Assembly (NCBI GenBank): GCA_026315105.1
Contig: CM048750.1
Location: forward strand, 170,714,549 to 170,778,548
Direction of reading: 5' to 3'
Source: Locusta migratoria
Lineage: Eukaryota > Arthropoda > Insecta > Orthoptera > Acrididae
DNA length: 64,000 bases
A program made the translations under genes and the position numbers. This document shows, one piece after another, positions 53,673-63,470 of the stretch (position 1 is the first letter of the stretch; every line of letters begins with the position of its first letter). Under the pieces are notes generated by a model, which was not told where the DNA came from, ran no database searches, and worked only from the letters and a program-made list of their open reading frames with translations.

Positions 53673-55235
53673 TTAATTGTTTAACTTTTCTAGGAGTTCC
53701 TCGACAGAATAAAAGGAGTGAGCCACGAGGTAACTCTTCAGTTTAGATTTGAAAGCATGTGGATTAGTGCTAAGATTCTTAAGTTCTTGTGGCAGCTTAT
53801 TGAAAATGGATGCCGCAGAATACTGCACCCCTTTCTGCACAAGTGTTAAGGTGGTGTGGTGCAAATGTAGATTAGACATCTGTCTAGTATTCACCGAGTG
53901 AAAGCTACTAACTCGTGGGAATAAGCTGATATTATTAACAACAAACGACATTAAAGAAAAAACGTATTGTGACGCCAGAGTCAAAATTCCAAGACTACTG
54001 AAAAGGGGTCGACATGACGTTCGCGAACTTTCACCAGATATTGCTCGAACCGCCCGTTTTTGAGCCAGAAATATCCTTTTTGCATCAGGCGACTTACCCC
54101 AAAAAACAATGCCGTACGTCATAAGTGAGTGAAAGTAAGCGTAATAGACTACTTTTCGTATTGAAAAATCACTTATCTCAGATATTGTTCTAATGGTAAA
54201 TATAGCAGAAATTAGTTTTGGAACAAGATCCTGAACATGGGCTTTCCATGACAGCTTACTGTCTATATGAACACCTAGAAATTTGAACTGTTCAGTCTCA
54301 CTTATCACATGCCCATTATGTGTAATCATAATGTCAGATTTCGTCAAATTATGTGTTAGAAATTGTAAAAACTGAGTTTTACTGTGATTTAACATCAACT
54401 TCTTTTCTATTAGCCATGAACTTATCTCTTGAACTGCATTATTTGATACTGTGTCAATATTACGAGCAACATCCTTCACTACCAAACTGGTATCATCAGC
54501 AAACAAAAATATTTTACAATCACCTGTTATACTCGAAGGCATATCATTTATATAAATAAGAAACAGCAATGGTCCCAAAACAGACCCCTGGGGCACCCCA
54601 TACTTAATTGTGCCCCATTGGGATTGCACGTCATAGCCATTTTCTACACTGCGGAGAATTGCCTTCTGTTGTCTATTATTAAAGTAAGAGGTGAACCAGT
54701 TGTGGGCTACTCCCCGTATTCCATAATGTTCCAACTTCTGCAACAATATTTTGTGATCAACACAATCAAACGCTTTTGTTAAATCAAAGAAGACGCCTAA
54801 TGTCCGTAGTCTCTTATTTAACCCATCAAGTGCCTCACAGACAAACGAAAATATAGCGTTTTCAGTCGTTAAACCACTTCTAAAACCAAACTGTACGTTT
54901 GACAGGAAATTATGTGAACTGAAATGATCAATTAATCTTGAATATACAGCCTTTTCAATAACTTTGGAAAAAACCGATGGCATAGAAATAGGTCTATAGT
55001 TGTCTACATTATCCCTTTCTCCTTTTTTATAAAGCGGTTTCACTACTGAGTACTTTAATCTGTTAGGAAACTGACCATTCTGAAAGGAAAAATTACAAAT
55101 ATGGCTTAGTACTGGGCTAACATATGGAGAACAGTACTTTAGAATTCTGCTAGATACCCCATCATATCCACAAGAGTCCTTAGTCTTTAGTGATTTAATT
55201 ATTGACTCTGTGAAACAGGTTTCGAAAAAAGACAT
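53673..55235 (-). CDS. LINE reverse transcriptase, 520 codons open
   Basis: Residue landmarks: GYDGVSSRIL (23-32), YRPIS (80-84), FFDLTKAFDCVDH (149-161, first catalytic Asp 151), YGVPQGSVLGPLLF (212-225), FADDT (245-249, catalytic Asp pair 247-248), FKFLGVHID (about 294), then a thumb and C-terminal domain ending FNKLPQELKNL...LKSYLVAHSFYS. All RT catalytic residues are present and no frameshift occurs over 1.56 kb. The ATG directly follows a stop in the same frame, so the frame was probably the 3' part of a longer ORF2. The nearby region between linker and GYDG is shorter than usual. CR1/Daphne-like grouping is tentative. Confidence 0.85.
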   Translation of the reverse strand: MSFFETCFTESIIKSLKTKDSCGYDGVSSRILKYCSPYVSPVLSHICNFSFQNGQFPNRLKYSVVKPLYKKGERDNVDNYRPISMPSVFSKVIEKAVYSRLIDHFSSHNFLSNVQFGFRSGLTTENAIFSFVCEALDGLNKRLRTLGVFFDLTKAFDCVDHKILLQKLEHYGIRGVAHNWFTSYFNNRQQKAILRSVENGYDVQSQWGTIKYGVPQGSVLGPLLFLIYINDMPSSITGDCKIFLFADDTSLVVKDVARNIDTVSNNAVQEISSWLIEKKLMLNHSKTQFLQFLTHNLTKSDIMITHNGHVISETEQFKFLGVHIDSKLSWKAHVQDLVPKLISAIFTIRTISEISDFSIRKVVYYAYFHSLMTYGIVFWGKSPDAKRIFLAQKRAVRAISGESSRTSCRPLFSSLGILTLASQYVFSLMSFVVNNISLFPRVSSFHSVNTRQMSNLHLHHTTLTLVQKGVQYSAASIFNKLPQELKNLSTNPHAFKSKLKSYLVAHSFYSVEELLEKLNN

Positions 55236-55531
55236 TTAATGTTCGACCTTTTGTTTGCCAGCCACTTTTTCAACAGTATTATAGTTACAGAGCACCTGGA
55301 TATATAGTTTCGACCCGTTTACTGATTTGACGTATACCCAAAATTTCTTAGGATTTTCTGCCAAATCGGTACACTCAAAATGGCTCTCAAAGTCGTTGAA
55401 GGCTTCTCGCATGGCTGCCCTTACGATGATTATGGTATTATTTAAATTATTCTTGGCTACTAGAATCTGACTACGTTTATGTTTGCGGTGAAGTTTTCTT
55501 TGGCCCATCCGCCTTACCTCTGTTGATTGCA

Positions 55532-55766
55532 AAAAAATGTTCAAATGTTTGTATTGTCTATGGGACTTAGCTACGGGGTCATCAGTCCCTAAACTTACAA
55601 ACTACTTATGAACTACTTACGAACTAGGAGGTGATTCGAACCCCCGACCGTAGCGGCCTCGCAGACCGTGACTGGAGCGCCTTAGTTGGGTGTTGGGTGT
55701 TTAAAGGGGATTAACCTGCGTGGTCATCAGTCCCAGCGCCTTAGTCCCCTCGGCCAGCGCGGCCGG
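55532..55766 (-). mobile_element. tRNA-derived SINE, head type A, with a 49-bp inner insertion
   Basis: Minus-strand copy with perfect 14-bp duplications CTCTGTTGATTGCA (55518-55531, 55767-55780). Its head is interrupted at 55686-55734 by TTGGGTGTTGGGTG...CATCAGTCCC, flanked by direct repeats AGCGCCTTAG (55676-55685, 55735-55744). Part of the linker (CATGCCCGAGG) is deleted. Confidence 0.9.
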
Positions 55767-55860
55767 CTCTGTTGATTGCATCACTATCCCTCAGACATAT
55801 TGCGCAGTCGGGTGATAGGTGCTGCATAATATTTCCCGTTCTGATAAAACGTTTTCATAA

Positions 55861-56112
55861 TTAGAACTTATGCAATACTAATCTTCTCCATGGCAACACG
55901 TAGTGTTCTAGAATTAACTAAAGCGGCAAGGAATATTTGTGGCTATAATAACAGTCTAAAGCACTGTCAGGTACCAAAAAACAAAAATTTACCGAATAAT
56001 CCAAAAGGAGCGGACTTTTTCAATGGCCCGTTAACTTCTGAATTAGTTACAATAACTTCCATTGATACCTGTCAGCTGTGGACCTAACTTTAAAAACTGG
56101 TTAGTCAATAGA
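55861..56112. other. No gene recognised
   Basis: The 65-codon frame at 55890-56087 has no known domain. Confidence 0.4.
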
Positions 56113-56639
56113 TACACTGTTCAAAACAATTAGGGGATCAAGTGAGATATCACACAATAATTTACATATATGGTAACGTATTTTATTCAGATATTAGATA
56201 CAATTGCAATTTGTGTGTGATACAGTACGGTATTTTGCTGTCTCAACTGTTTACATGAGATTTACATTGCGTTTACTTATGGCGAGACACCTGGAGGCTA
56301 CAATAATAGTGAAAAAGTCATTATCGTTGCCCTCTAATATGGTGTGTGATCACCTGGGACGGCCAGTACAGTTGAAAACCTGCGTGTCAATCATCTTGAG
56401 AGTTATTTGGTTCTTCCATGGGTACAATACCACGCTTTGAAATCGTTGTGGAAGGTGCTGGTTTGGTTGCAATACGTCTGCCAAGTGCACGCAACATGAT
56501 CAGTCGAGTTTAACTCCGAAGAACAAGCTGGTTACTCCATTCGTTCAATTTCCTCAGCTTCAAGTATGTTGTCCACCATAGCAGCTCTGTGGGGACCAGC
56601 GTTATCGTCAACCAGGTATCCCAAACCGATTCCATATTT

Positions 56640-57712
56640 CTGGGTTTCCGGAAGGTTTTTGACACTGTACCCAACAAGCGGCTTCTAATGAAATTGCCTG
56701 CTTAAGGAATATCTCCCAAATTGTGCGATTGGATTCACGATTTCCTATCAGAAAGGACACAGTTCGTTGTAGTTGACAGTAAGTCATCGAGTAAAACAGA
56801 AGCGATATCTGGCGTTCCACAGGGAATCGTTATAGGTTCCCTACTCTTCCTTGTGTTTATAAACGATTTAGGATACAATCTGAATAGCTCCCTTAGAAGA
56901 TGCTGTCGTTTATCGGTTAGTGAAATCAACAGAGGATCAAAAGCAACTGCAAAGCGATTTAGACACAATTTCTACATGGTGTGAAAATTGGCAATTGACA
57001 CTAAACAAAGAAACGCGTGAAGTAATACACATGACCACTAAAAGAAATCGGTTGAACTTCAATTACGCGATAAATCAGTCAAACCTTAAGGTCGTAAATT
57101 CTACCAAATACCTAATAGTTACAATTACGAACAACATTGACTGGAGAGAACACACAGAAAATATTGTGGGGAAGGCGAACCAAAGGTTACGTTTCATCGG
57201 CAGAACGCTTCGAAGATGCACCAGCTCCACCAAAGAGACGGCCTACATCGCACTTGTGCGTCCTCTCCTGGAGTACTGTTGCCCTTTGTGGGACCCTCAC
57301 CAGGCGGGACTGACGGAAGACATCGAGAAGGTTCAGAGAAGGGCAGCTCGTTTTGTTCTATCATGTTACGGGGGGGGGGGGGGGGGGAGCGTCAAGGAAA
57401 TGTTGCACGAATTGGGGTGGAAATCATTAAAAGAAAGACATTATTCATTGCGGCGTGATCTGTTTGCGAAGTTTCAATCACCGACTTTTACTTCTGAGTG
57501 TGAAAATATTTTGCTAGAACCCACCTACTCATGGAGACATGACCATCCCAATAAAATAAGAGATATCAGATCGAAACCGGAACGATTTAGGTGTTCTTTC
57601 TTCCCGCGCGCTATTAAAGAATGGAACGGTAGAGAGGAGTTATGAAAGTGGTTAATGAACCCTCTGCCAGCCACTTAAATGTGATTTGCAGAGTATCTCT
57701 GTAGATGTAGAA
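56640..57712 (+). pseudogene. 5'-truncated jockey/CR1-like LINE inside the Tc1-like gene
   Basis: Plus-strand: KVFDTVPNKRLL-type start at about 56645, LCDWIHDFLSERTQFVVV (56715), GVPQGIVIGSLLF (56812), then a frameshift removes the LFADDA motif. The open frame 56920-57645 gives the thumb, WDPHQAGLTEDIEKVQRR and CSFFPRAIKEWNGR, and the (TGTAGA) tail ends at 57712. A G17-18 run (57371-57388) expands Gly codons in frame. Confidence 0.82.
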
Positions 57713-57954
57713 GGAAAAAATCTCCCAGGCACAAAATCAAAGGCTCTCGTCTAAGCCTCTGAACAGTCAAAGCGCCATTCTGAACGACATAGAGGTCCAT
57801 ACGTCCGCCAATACTGACTCTGGCCACATCATTCCTCAACCACCATGATAGTTTCCTGCACATAAGCAGTACTATTCCGAGTCCGCGTTATCATCAAATG
57901 AGGGAATGACGATTGCCCGGCTGAAAGGATAGATTAAACAAAATAGGTGGGGGC

Positions 57955-58437
57955 GTGTTTGTCGCTGTCAAAAGTAGTATTTCATGTAGCGAAGTTGAAG
58001 TTGATAGTTCGTGCGAGCTATTATGGGTAGAGGTTGTACCCGAAAATCGTAAGAAGTTAATAATCGGTTCCTTTTACCGGCCTCCCGACTCTGACGATAC
58101 AATAGCAGAAAGGTTCAAAGAAAACCTGAGTCTAATTACAAAAACTTACCCGACTCACACGATAATAGTAGGTGGTGATTTTAATTTACCCTCGATCTGT
58201 TGGCGAAATTATATTTTCAAATCAGGAGGTACGCATAAAGCATCGTGTGAAATTGTACTCAACGCATTCTCTGAGAATTACTTCGAACAATTAGTTCATG
58301 AGCCAACTAGAATTGTAAATAGATGTGAAAACACACTTGATCTCTTAGCAACAAATAATCCTGAGCTCATAACGAGCATCAAAACGGATACAGGTATTAG
58401 TGAACACAGAGCTGTAGTAGCGAAACTGAATATCTAA
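57955..58437 (+). CDS. LINE endonuclease, C-terminal part
   Basis: Contains ELLWVEVV, GSFYRPPDSD (about residue 40), GGDFNLPSICW (about 73, the metal-binding Asp/Asn) and TGISEHRAVVAKLN at the end (the H of SDH-type motif kept as SEH). The N-terminal catalytic residues are lost by truncation. The stop codon sits where the frame would continue directly into the RT part. Confidence 0.8.
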   Translation: MFVAVKSSISCSEVEVDSSCELLWVEVVPENRKKLIIGSFYRPPDSDDTIAERFKENLSLITKTYPTHTIIVGGDFNLPSICWRNYIFKSGGTHKASCEIVLNAFSENYFEQLVHEPTRIVNRCENTLDLLATNNPELITSIKTDTGISEHRAVVAKLNI

Positions 58438-58473
58438 AGTCCCAAAGTTACCAAAAATAAACGCAAAGTATAT

Positions 58474-60468
58474 TTGTTCAGGAAAGCAGATAGAAACAAA
58501 ATACATTGCTTCTTGAAAGACAGCTTCCACTCGTTTCTAACACTAAACGTAGATGTAGACCAGATGTGGCTCAAATTCAAAGAAGTGGTATCGACAGCAA
58601 TTGAAAGTTTTATACCTAATAAATTAATAAATGAAGGAGGCGATCCCCCTTGGTACACAAAACAGGTTAGGACACTGTTGCTAAAGCAAAGGAAAAGGCA
58701 TACTAAATTTAAACGAACACGAAATCCCCAGAATTTGCGATTGTACTCAGAAGCTCGAAATTTAGCGAGGATTTCAATGCGAGATGCCTACAACATTTAT
58801 CACAACGAAACTCTTTCTCGTAATTTGACTGAAAACCCAAAGAGATTTTGGTCATATGTTAAATATACTCGGGGAAAGTCACAAACAATACCTTCACTAC
58901 GTGATAGTAATGGCGATCCTGCCGATGACAGCGCTACTAAAGCAGAGTTACTAAACTCATTCACCAAAGAAGACGAAACCAATATTCCAGATTTCGAATT
59001 ACGAACAGATGCCGTAATGAGTAACATAGAAGTAGATATCATCGAAGTAGTGCAGCAACTAAAATCATTTAATAAGAACAAGTCTTCTGGTCCGGATTGT
59101 ATACCCATTAGATTTCTATCTGATTATGCTGAAGCGATAGCTCCTTACTTAACAGTCATATACAACCGCTCTCTCATAGAAGGATCTGTACCAAAAGATT
59201 GGAAAGTTGCACAGGTCACACCTATATTCAAGAAAGGCAGTAGGAGCAACCCACTAAACTACAGGCCTATTTCATTGACGTCAATTTGCAGCAGGGTTTT
59301 GGAACATATCCTGTATTCAAATATTATGAATTATCTCGAACAGAACGATCTATTGACCCAAGGTCAACACGGATTTAGAAAATATCGTTCATGCGAAACA
59401 CAACTAGCTCTATATTCACACGAAGTGATTGGTGCTATCGACAAAGGTTCGCAAATCGATGCTGTATTTCTTGATTTCCAGAAAGCTTTTGACACCGTAC
59501 CTCACAAACGGCTTTTAATCAAATTGCGTGGTTATGGTATATCGCCCCAAATTTGCGATTGGATAGGGGATTTCTTGTCAGAGAGGACACAGTTCGTAGT
59601 AATCGATGGTAAGGCATCGACTAAAACAGAGGTGATATCGGGCGTTCCACAGGGTAGTGTTATTGGTCCTCTGCTATTCCTTATTTACATAAACGATTTA
59701 GGGGAAAATCTAAGTAGCTCTCTTAGGTTGTTTGCAGATGACGCCGTCATTTACCGTCTAGTAAAATCATCTGAAGATCAAAACCAACTGCAGAACGATC
59801 TGAATAAGATATCAGTATGGTGTAAAAATTGGCAATTGACTCTAAATAATGAGAAGTGTGAAGTCGTCCACATGAGTACGAAAAGAAATCCGTTAAACTT
59901 TGTTTACAACATAAATCAATCAAATGTGAAGGCCGTAAACTCCACAAAATACCTAGGAATCACTATTACTTCAGACTTAAACTGGAAAGAACACGTAGAT
60001 AATATCGTGGGAAAGGCGAACCAGAGACTGCGTTTTATTGGCAGAACCCTTAAAAGATGCAACAGAACTACTAAAGAAACTGCATACACTGCGCTTGTCC
60101 GTCCATTTTTGGAGTATTGCAGCCCAGAGTGGGATCCTTATCAGGTGGGTTTGACGGAGGACATCGAAAGAGTCCAAAGAAGGGCAGCTCGTTTCGTATT
60201 GTCGCGATACAGGGGAGACAGCATTACGGAAATGATACAGGATCTGGGATGGGAATCATTACAACAACGGCGCTTATCGCTGAGGCGTGGGTTACTGGCG
60301 AAACTCCAATCGCCAACATTCTCCTCCGAATGCGAAAATATATTGTTGACTCCCACTTACATATGTAGAAATGATCATCAGAATAAAATAAGAGAAATCA
60401 GAGCTCGAACAGAGAGATTCAGGTGTTCTTTCTTCCCGCGCGCTATTCGAGAATGGAATGGGAGATAA
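58474..60468 (+). CDS. LINE reverse transcriptase, 664 codons open
   Basis: Same frame as the endonuclease. Landmarks: ENPKRFWSYVKYTRG (about 125), KSSGPDCIPIRFL (about 203), YRPISLTSIC (about 263), FLDFQKAFDTVPH (about 331), SGVPQGSVIGPLLF (about 389), LFADDA (419-424, Asp pair 422-423), NSTKYLGIT (about 490), WDPYQVGLTEDIERVQRRAA (about 552), ending FFPRAIREWNG. All RT catalytic residues and the full thumb are present. The listed start is a TTG; as part of a longer ORF2 it has no independent start. It is the best-preserved LINE protein here and the source type for the fragments at 19526, 21770, 37880, 42893 and 56640. Confidence 0.9.
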   Translation: MFRKADRNKIHCFLKDSFHSFLTLNVDVDQMWLKFKEVVSTAIESFIPNKLINEGGDPPWYTKQVRTLLLKQRKRHTKFKRTRNPQNLRLYSEARNLARISMRDAYNIYHNETLSRNLTENPKRFWSYVKYTRGKSQTIPSLRDSNGDPADDSATKAELLNSFTKEDETNIPDFELRTDAVMSNIEVDIIEVVQQLKSFNKNKSSGPDCIPIRFLSDYAEAIAPYLTVIYNRSLIEGSVPKDWKVAQVTPIFKKGSRSNPLNYRPISLTSICSRVLEHILYSNIMNYLEQNDLLTQGQHGFRKYRSCETQLALYSHEVIGAIDKGSQIDAVFLDFQKAFDTVPHKRLLIKLRGYGISPQICDWIGDFLSERTQFVVIDGKASTKTEVISGVPQGSVIGPLLFLIYINDLGENLSSSLRLFADDAVIYRLVKSSEDQNQLQNDLNKISVWCKNWQLTLNNEKCEVVHMSTKRNPLNFVYNINQSNVKAVNSTKYLGITITSDLNWKEHVDNIVGKANQRLRFIGRTLKRCNRTTKETAYTALVRPFLEYCSPEWDPYQVGLTEDIERVQRRAARFVLSRYRGDSITEMIQDLGWESLQQRRLSLRRGLLAKLQSPTFSSECENILLTPTYICRNDHQNKIREIRARTERFRCSFFPRAIREWNGR

Positions 60469-60899
60469 ATAGTATAATTGTGGTTCGATGAACCCTCTGC
60501 CAGGCACTTAAATGTGATTTGCAGAGTATCCCATGTAGATGTAGATGAAAACAAAATCTTGACCCATCTGCGAACAGAACCCGGCGCCATTCGTTACGAC
60601 TGTTCCTCCGCCCACTTTCTACAGGCTAATCGGTATCGTGGTTTTAATGGGACACACGCCATAGGCCTCTATTTGTAGAGGCCACATTTCCGAAGGCGAG
60701 TTCGTGTCCTGGTTGCTGCCTGGAGGGTGCGTTGCATCTGAATTGCATTCAGCCTCCTGTCTGGACGGGGTTTAACCGGAGATAACGGTCATATCGTTCT
60801 GATGTTATCCCTGGACAGCGAGCTCAGAATACCATAGAGAGGTTATACCGCCTACATCAGAGTACAGGCAGTGAAGCCACGGCAGCCATCTTGGATGGG

Positions 60900-62830
60900 G
60901 GTAGAAACGGAGTTGGGCCGATAATGCGTCGTTCTTCAAATGACGCTCGCCTCAATTACATTGTATAGGATAGGAAAAAAATTACAAACTTTTTCACGCA
61001 GACAGGTGAATACAGAAGGAATGCAACAGTGTTCTTAGCGAGTACCATATATATTGTGTATGTATAAAAATAATAATTGAAACTATGAAAATCAAATTAC
61101 AACATGATAAAGTTAGTCGCCTGCCACTTTTTTTGTTTTGGGGTCAGGAAATTTTCGGCAGCGAGAAAGTTGTAGATAATGAAGCGAACTTTTCTTTTTA
61201 TTTAAACAACTTTTTACAGCTCCCCTAGTTTTCTCACAAATTTGGACAGAACAGAGCGGTGGAACGTTTCAAATTCTACTCGTTACTTTCAGCGAGCTTG
61301 CCCACCAGCGAGCACAGATTCTGTTGCCCATTCACCTTGTACTTTGTGACCAATATCGATAAACAGTTTTTAATCTGCGATACAATTTTCGGTATTAAAT
61401 AATTATGCCTTAATACATTTTATTTATTTCATTACTAACTAGCTGAACACGCCAATACTTTGCACAGTTATTCTTCGAAGTTTTTTAACTCGAACAGAAC
61501 GTATCGTGTTGCGGTTCGTTTCAATTTCTTCTTTATAATTTTGGGATCAACGTAGGTTATATTACACGTCAATACGAAAATGTGAAATACCTGAAATAAA
61601 AATAAAAACGTAGAATGGTTTACCACTTCCGCAATTTCGTGACCTCTGTAGCGTGAACTATGAAACCTGCGCCAAAGTACATAGTATAGAATTATAGAAC
61701 TCAGGACTTTTTTTAAAGGCTACGAGATCATATGTCTAACTTGTACAGATCTCCCACAACCACTATAGCTGTAGTCTGAAGCCGTCTGGCGCCAGAGCTT
61801 TAGAAGAGAAAAAAGATAAATGTTGTTAACTGATAATAGATAGGCACTTGGGCTCATGTATTTATTTATTTATTAGATCTTTGTGAGTTCTGCAATTCTA
61901 TACTATGTACACTGCCCTAGCTGACTAAAGTGTAGAAGCGGTAAACGATTCTATGTTATTATTCTTATTTTAGTTATTTCGCGAGTTCCTATTGCCATTA
62001 AATATAGCCTAAGTTTATCGCAGGATTCTAAAGAAGAAACTGAAAGAAACCGCATGACGATACGTTCAGTACTTCTCTAGTTATAAAGACTAGCTTAAAC
62101 CCGCGGCTCCGCTCGCGTGTTGGTTGATTGTGATAGATAAGCTATCTTTCAGCAGTGTGCTATGAGATCAAATCACACGTAAAAATGCACTCGTTTCGAA
62201 GAATCCAATCACGAAATTCAACAATAATGATTGTAATAATATCACAGATCGACCCCTTTATGTAATGCACGAACCGTCAAATCGATATTTTTAAAGAGAT
62301 GTATTAAAAGAAATTCTTTTTTTACTGCTTTATTTATTTATCCTTATATTTCGTTATTCGTATGCTTATCCTTACAGAGAAAGAGCTGAAGACATTTAAG
62401 CACGCATAGACCAAAGATATGGTCCGTGGCATCACGTTTCGCTGTATGTAACCTTCTTGCTATAGAGTCGCAAACATCGTCGCTGGCCTTCAGTCCGATT
62501 TTTGACTTTCAACCACCATATCTTCCACCCCCTTATAGCTATCGCCATGGAACTACTATGGTGTACAACGGGAGACTTTGAACAACAATTACACACAGAC
62601 CATTTGTTTGCGTTCTGTAGTTTTCCCTGCAGCGCAAAATATTAACACACAAACACACGAAGAATTTTATATACACCGATAAGTTACCATCCCATTACAC
62701 TCCACCCTTTTATCATTATCAACCCTCAAGCAACAATGCAACCAATAAAACCATTTTCAAAGAGTAAATATAATTTTCAAAGAGTAATTATTGTTCCGCA
62801 TTTCGCGTTATATTCTTCAAATTACGAAAT
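60900..62830. other. No gene; Helitron-like 3' ends on the minus strand
   Basis: At 62090-62093 CTAG preceded (minus strand) by the hairpin-prone CGCGAGCGGAGCCGCGGG, and at about 61440 a similar AGCTAG end; both look like Helitron termini without identified 5' ends. The remaining sequence is AT-rich and unassigned. It must be insertion material, since a Tc1 element is not this long. Confidence 0.45.
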
Positions 62831-62832
62831 AT

Positions 62833-63032
62833 CAAAATGTTCAAATGTTTGTTAAGCTTATGGGACTTAACTACGGGGTCATCAGTCCCTAAACTGACAA
62901 ACTACTTATGAACTACCTACAACTAAGGACGGCACAAATATCCATGCCCGAAGAGGGATTCGAACCCCCGACCGTAGTGGCCGTGTAGACCGTGACTGAA
63001 GCGCCTCACACCCCTCGGCCACCGCGGCCGGC
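62833..63032 (-). mobile_element. tRNA-derived SINE, head type A
   Basis: Minus-strand full-length copy inside the Tc1-like element's 5' part. No clear duplication was seen; CTAAACTGACAAAC and CGAAGAGGG are private changes. Confidence 0.88.
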
Positions 63033-63257
63033 TTGTTATTAGCACTATCTCGTTTACCGCGACGTTGGCTCCACTCCGTAGAACCGACAGGAAGACGTCG
63101 AACCATTTTAATTCATCCTGCCGTTGACAATACTTCAGAACGCAGGTATCTCAACTGATCCCCTAATTAGTTTGAACAGTGTAAATATTAATTGCAGAAC
63201 GTGACGAAAGTGATTCCCTCCTTACCTGTTTATATGCTTTGGTACCAAGTGGAGTCC

Positions 63258-63459
63258 AAAAATATGTTCAAATGTTTGTATAGCTTATGGGACGTAACTA
63301 CGGGGTCATCAGCCCCTAAACTTACAAACTACCTATGAACTAGCTAACACTAAGGACGGCACAAATATCCATGCCCGAGGGGGGTTTCGAACCCCCGGCC
63401 GTAGTGGCCGTGCAGAACGTGACTGGAGCACCTCAGTCCCCTCGGCCACCGCGGCCGGC
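63258..63459 (-). mobile_element. tRNA-derived SINE, head type A
   Basis: Minus-strand copy with perfect 11-bp duplications AAGTGGAGTCC at 63247-63257 and 63460-63470. Confidence 0.93.
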
Positions 63460-63470
63460 AAGTGGAGTCC

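Larger units (their letters stand above)
53505..55860 (-). mobile_element. CR1-like LINE with long RT frame
   Basis: Minus-strand LINE: 3' UTR with CCATGACCATGGAGTC ends in an A-run at about 53505-53515. The RT frame is 53673-55235. Upstream, in the same frame after one TAA (55236-55238), lies a 102-codon stretch with ENPKKFWVYVKSVNG, the normal linker between endonuclease and RT. A SINE at 55532-55766 interrupts further upstream; 5' limit uncertain, endonuclease not seen. Confidence 0.8.
57945..60548 (+). mobile_element. Jockey/CR1-like LINE, 2.6 kb, nearly intact
   Basis: Flanked by AAACAAAAT at 57936-57944 and 60549-60557. It lacks the first part of the endonuclease (5' truncation) and ends GCAGAGTATCCCATGTAGATGTAGATG. 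One reading frame covers 57955-60468, broken only by a TAA at 58435-58437. It inserted into the Tc1-like transposase frame. Confidence 0.9.
56115..63181 (-). mobile_element. Tc1-like transposon expanded to 7 kb by nested insertions
   Basis: Ends CACTGTTCAAAACAATTAGG (56115) and, inverted, CACTGTTCAAACTAATTAGG (ending 63181), with TA at 56113-56114 and 63182-63183; similarity continues to GGGGATCA..TGAGATA. Transposase pieces read on the minus strand in order: EWRRVLFADGSRF near 60600-60560, VARVSIGGRMDLYVVQNG near 57800, DDNAGPHRAAMVDNI near 56600 and the C-terminal part to about 56290. Two LINEs split the gene, a SINE lies near the 5' end, and 61000-62830 holds unassigned material. Confidence 0.85.
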
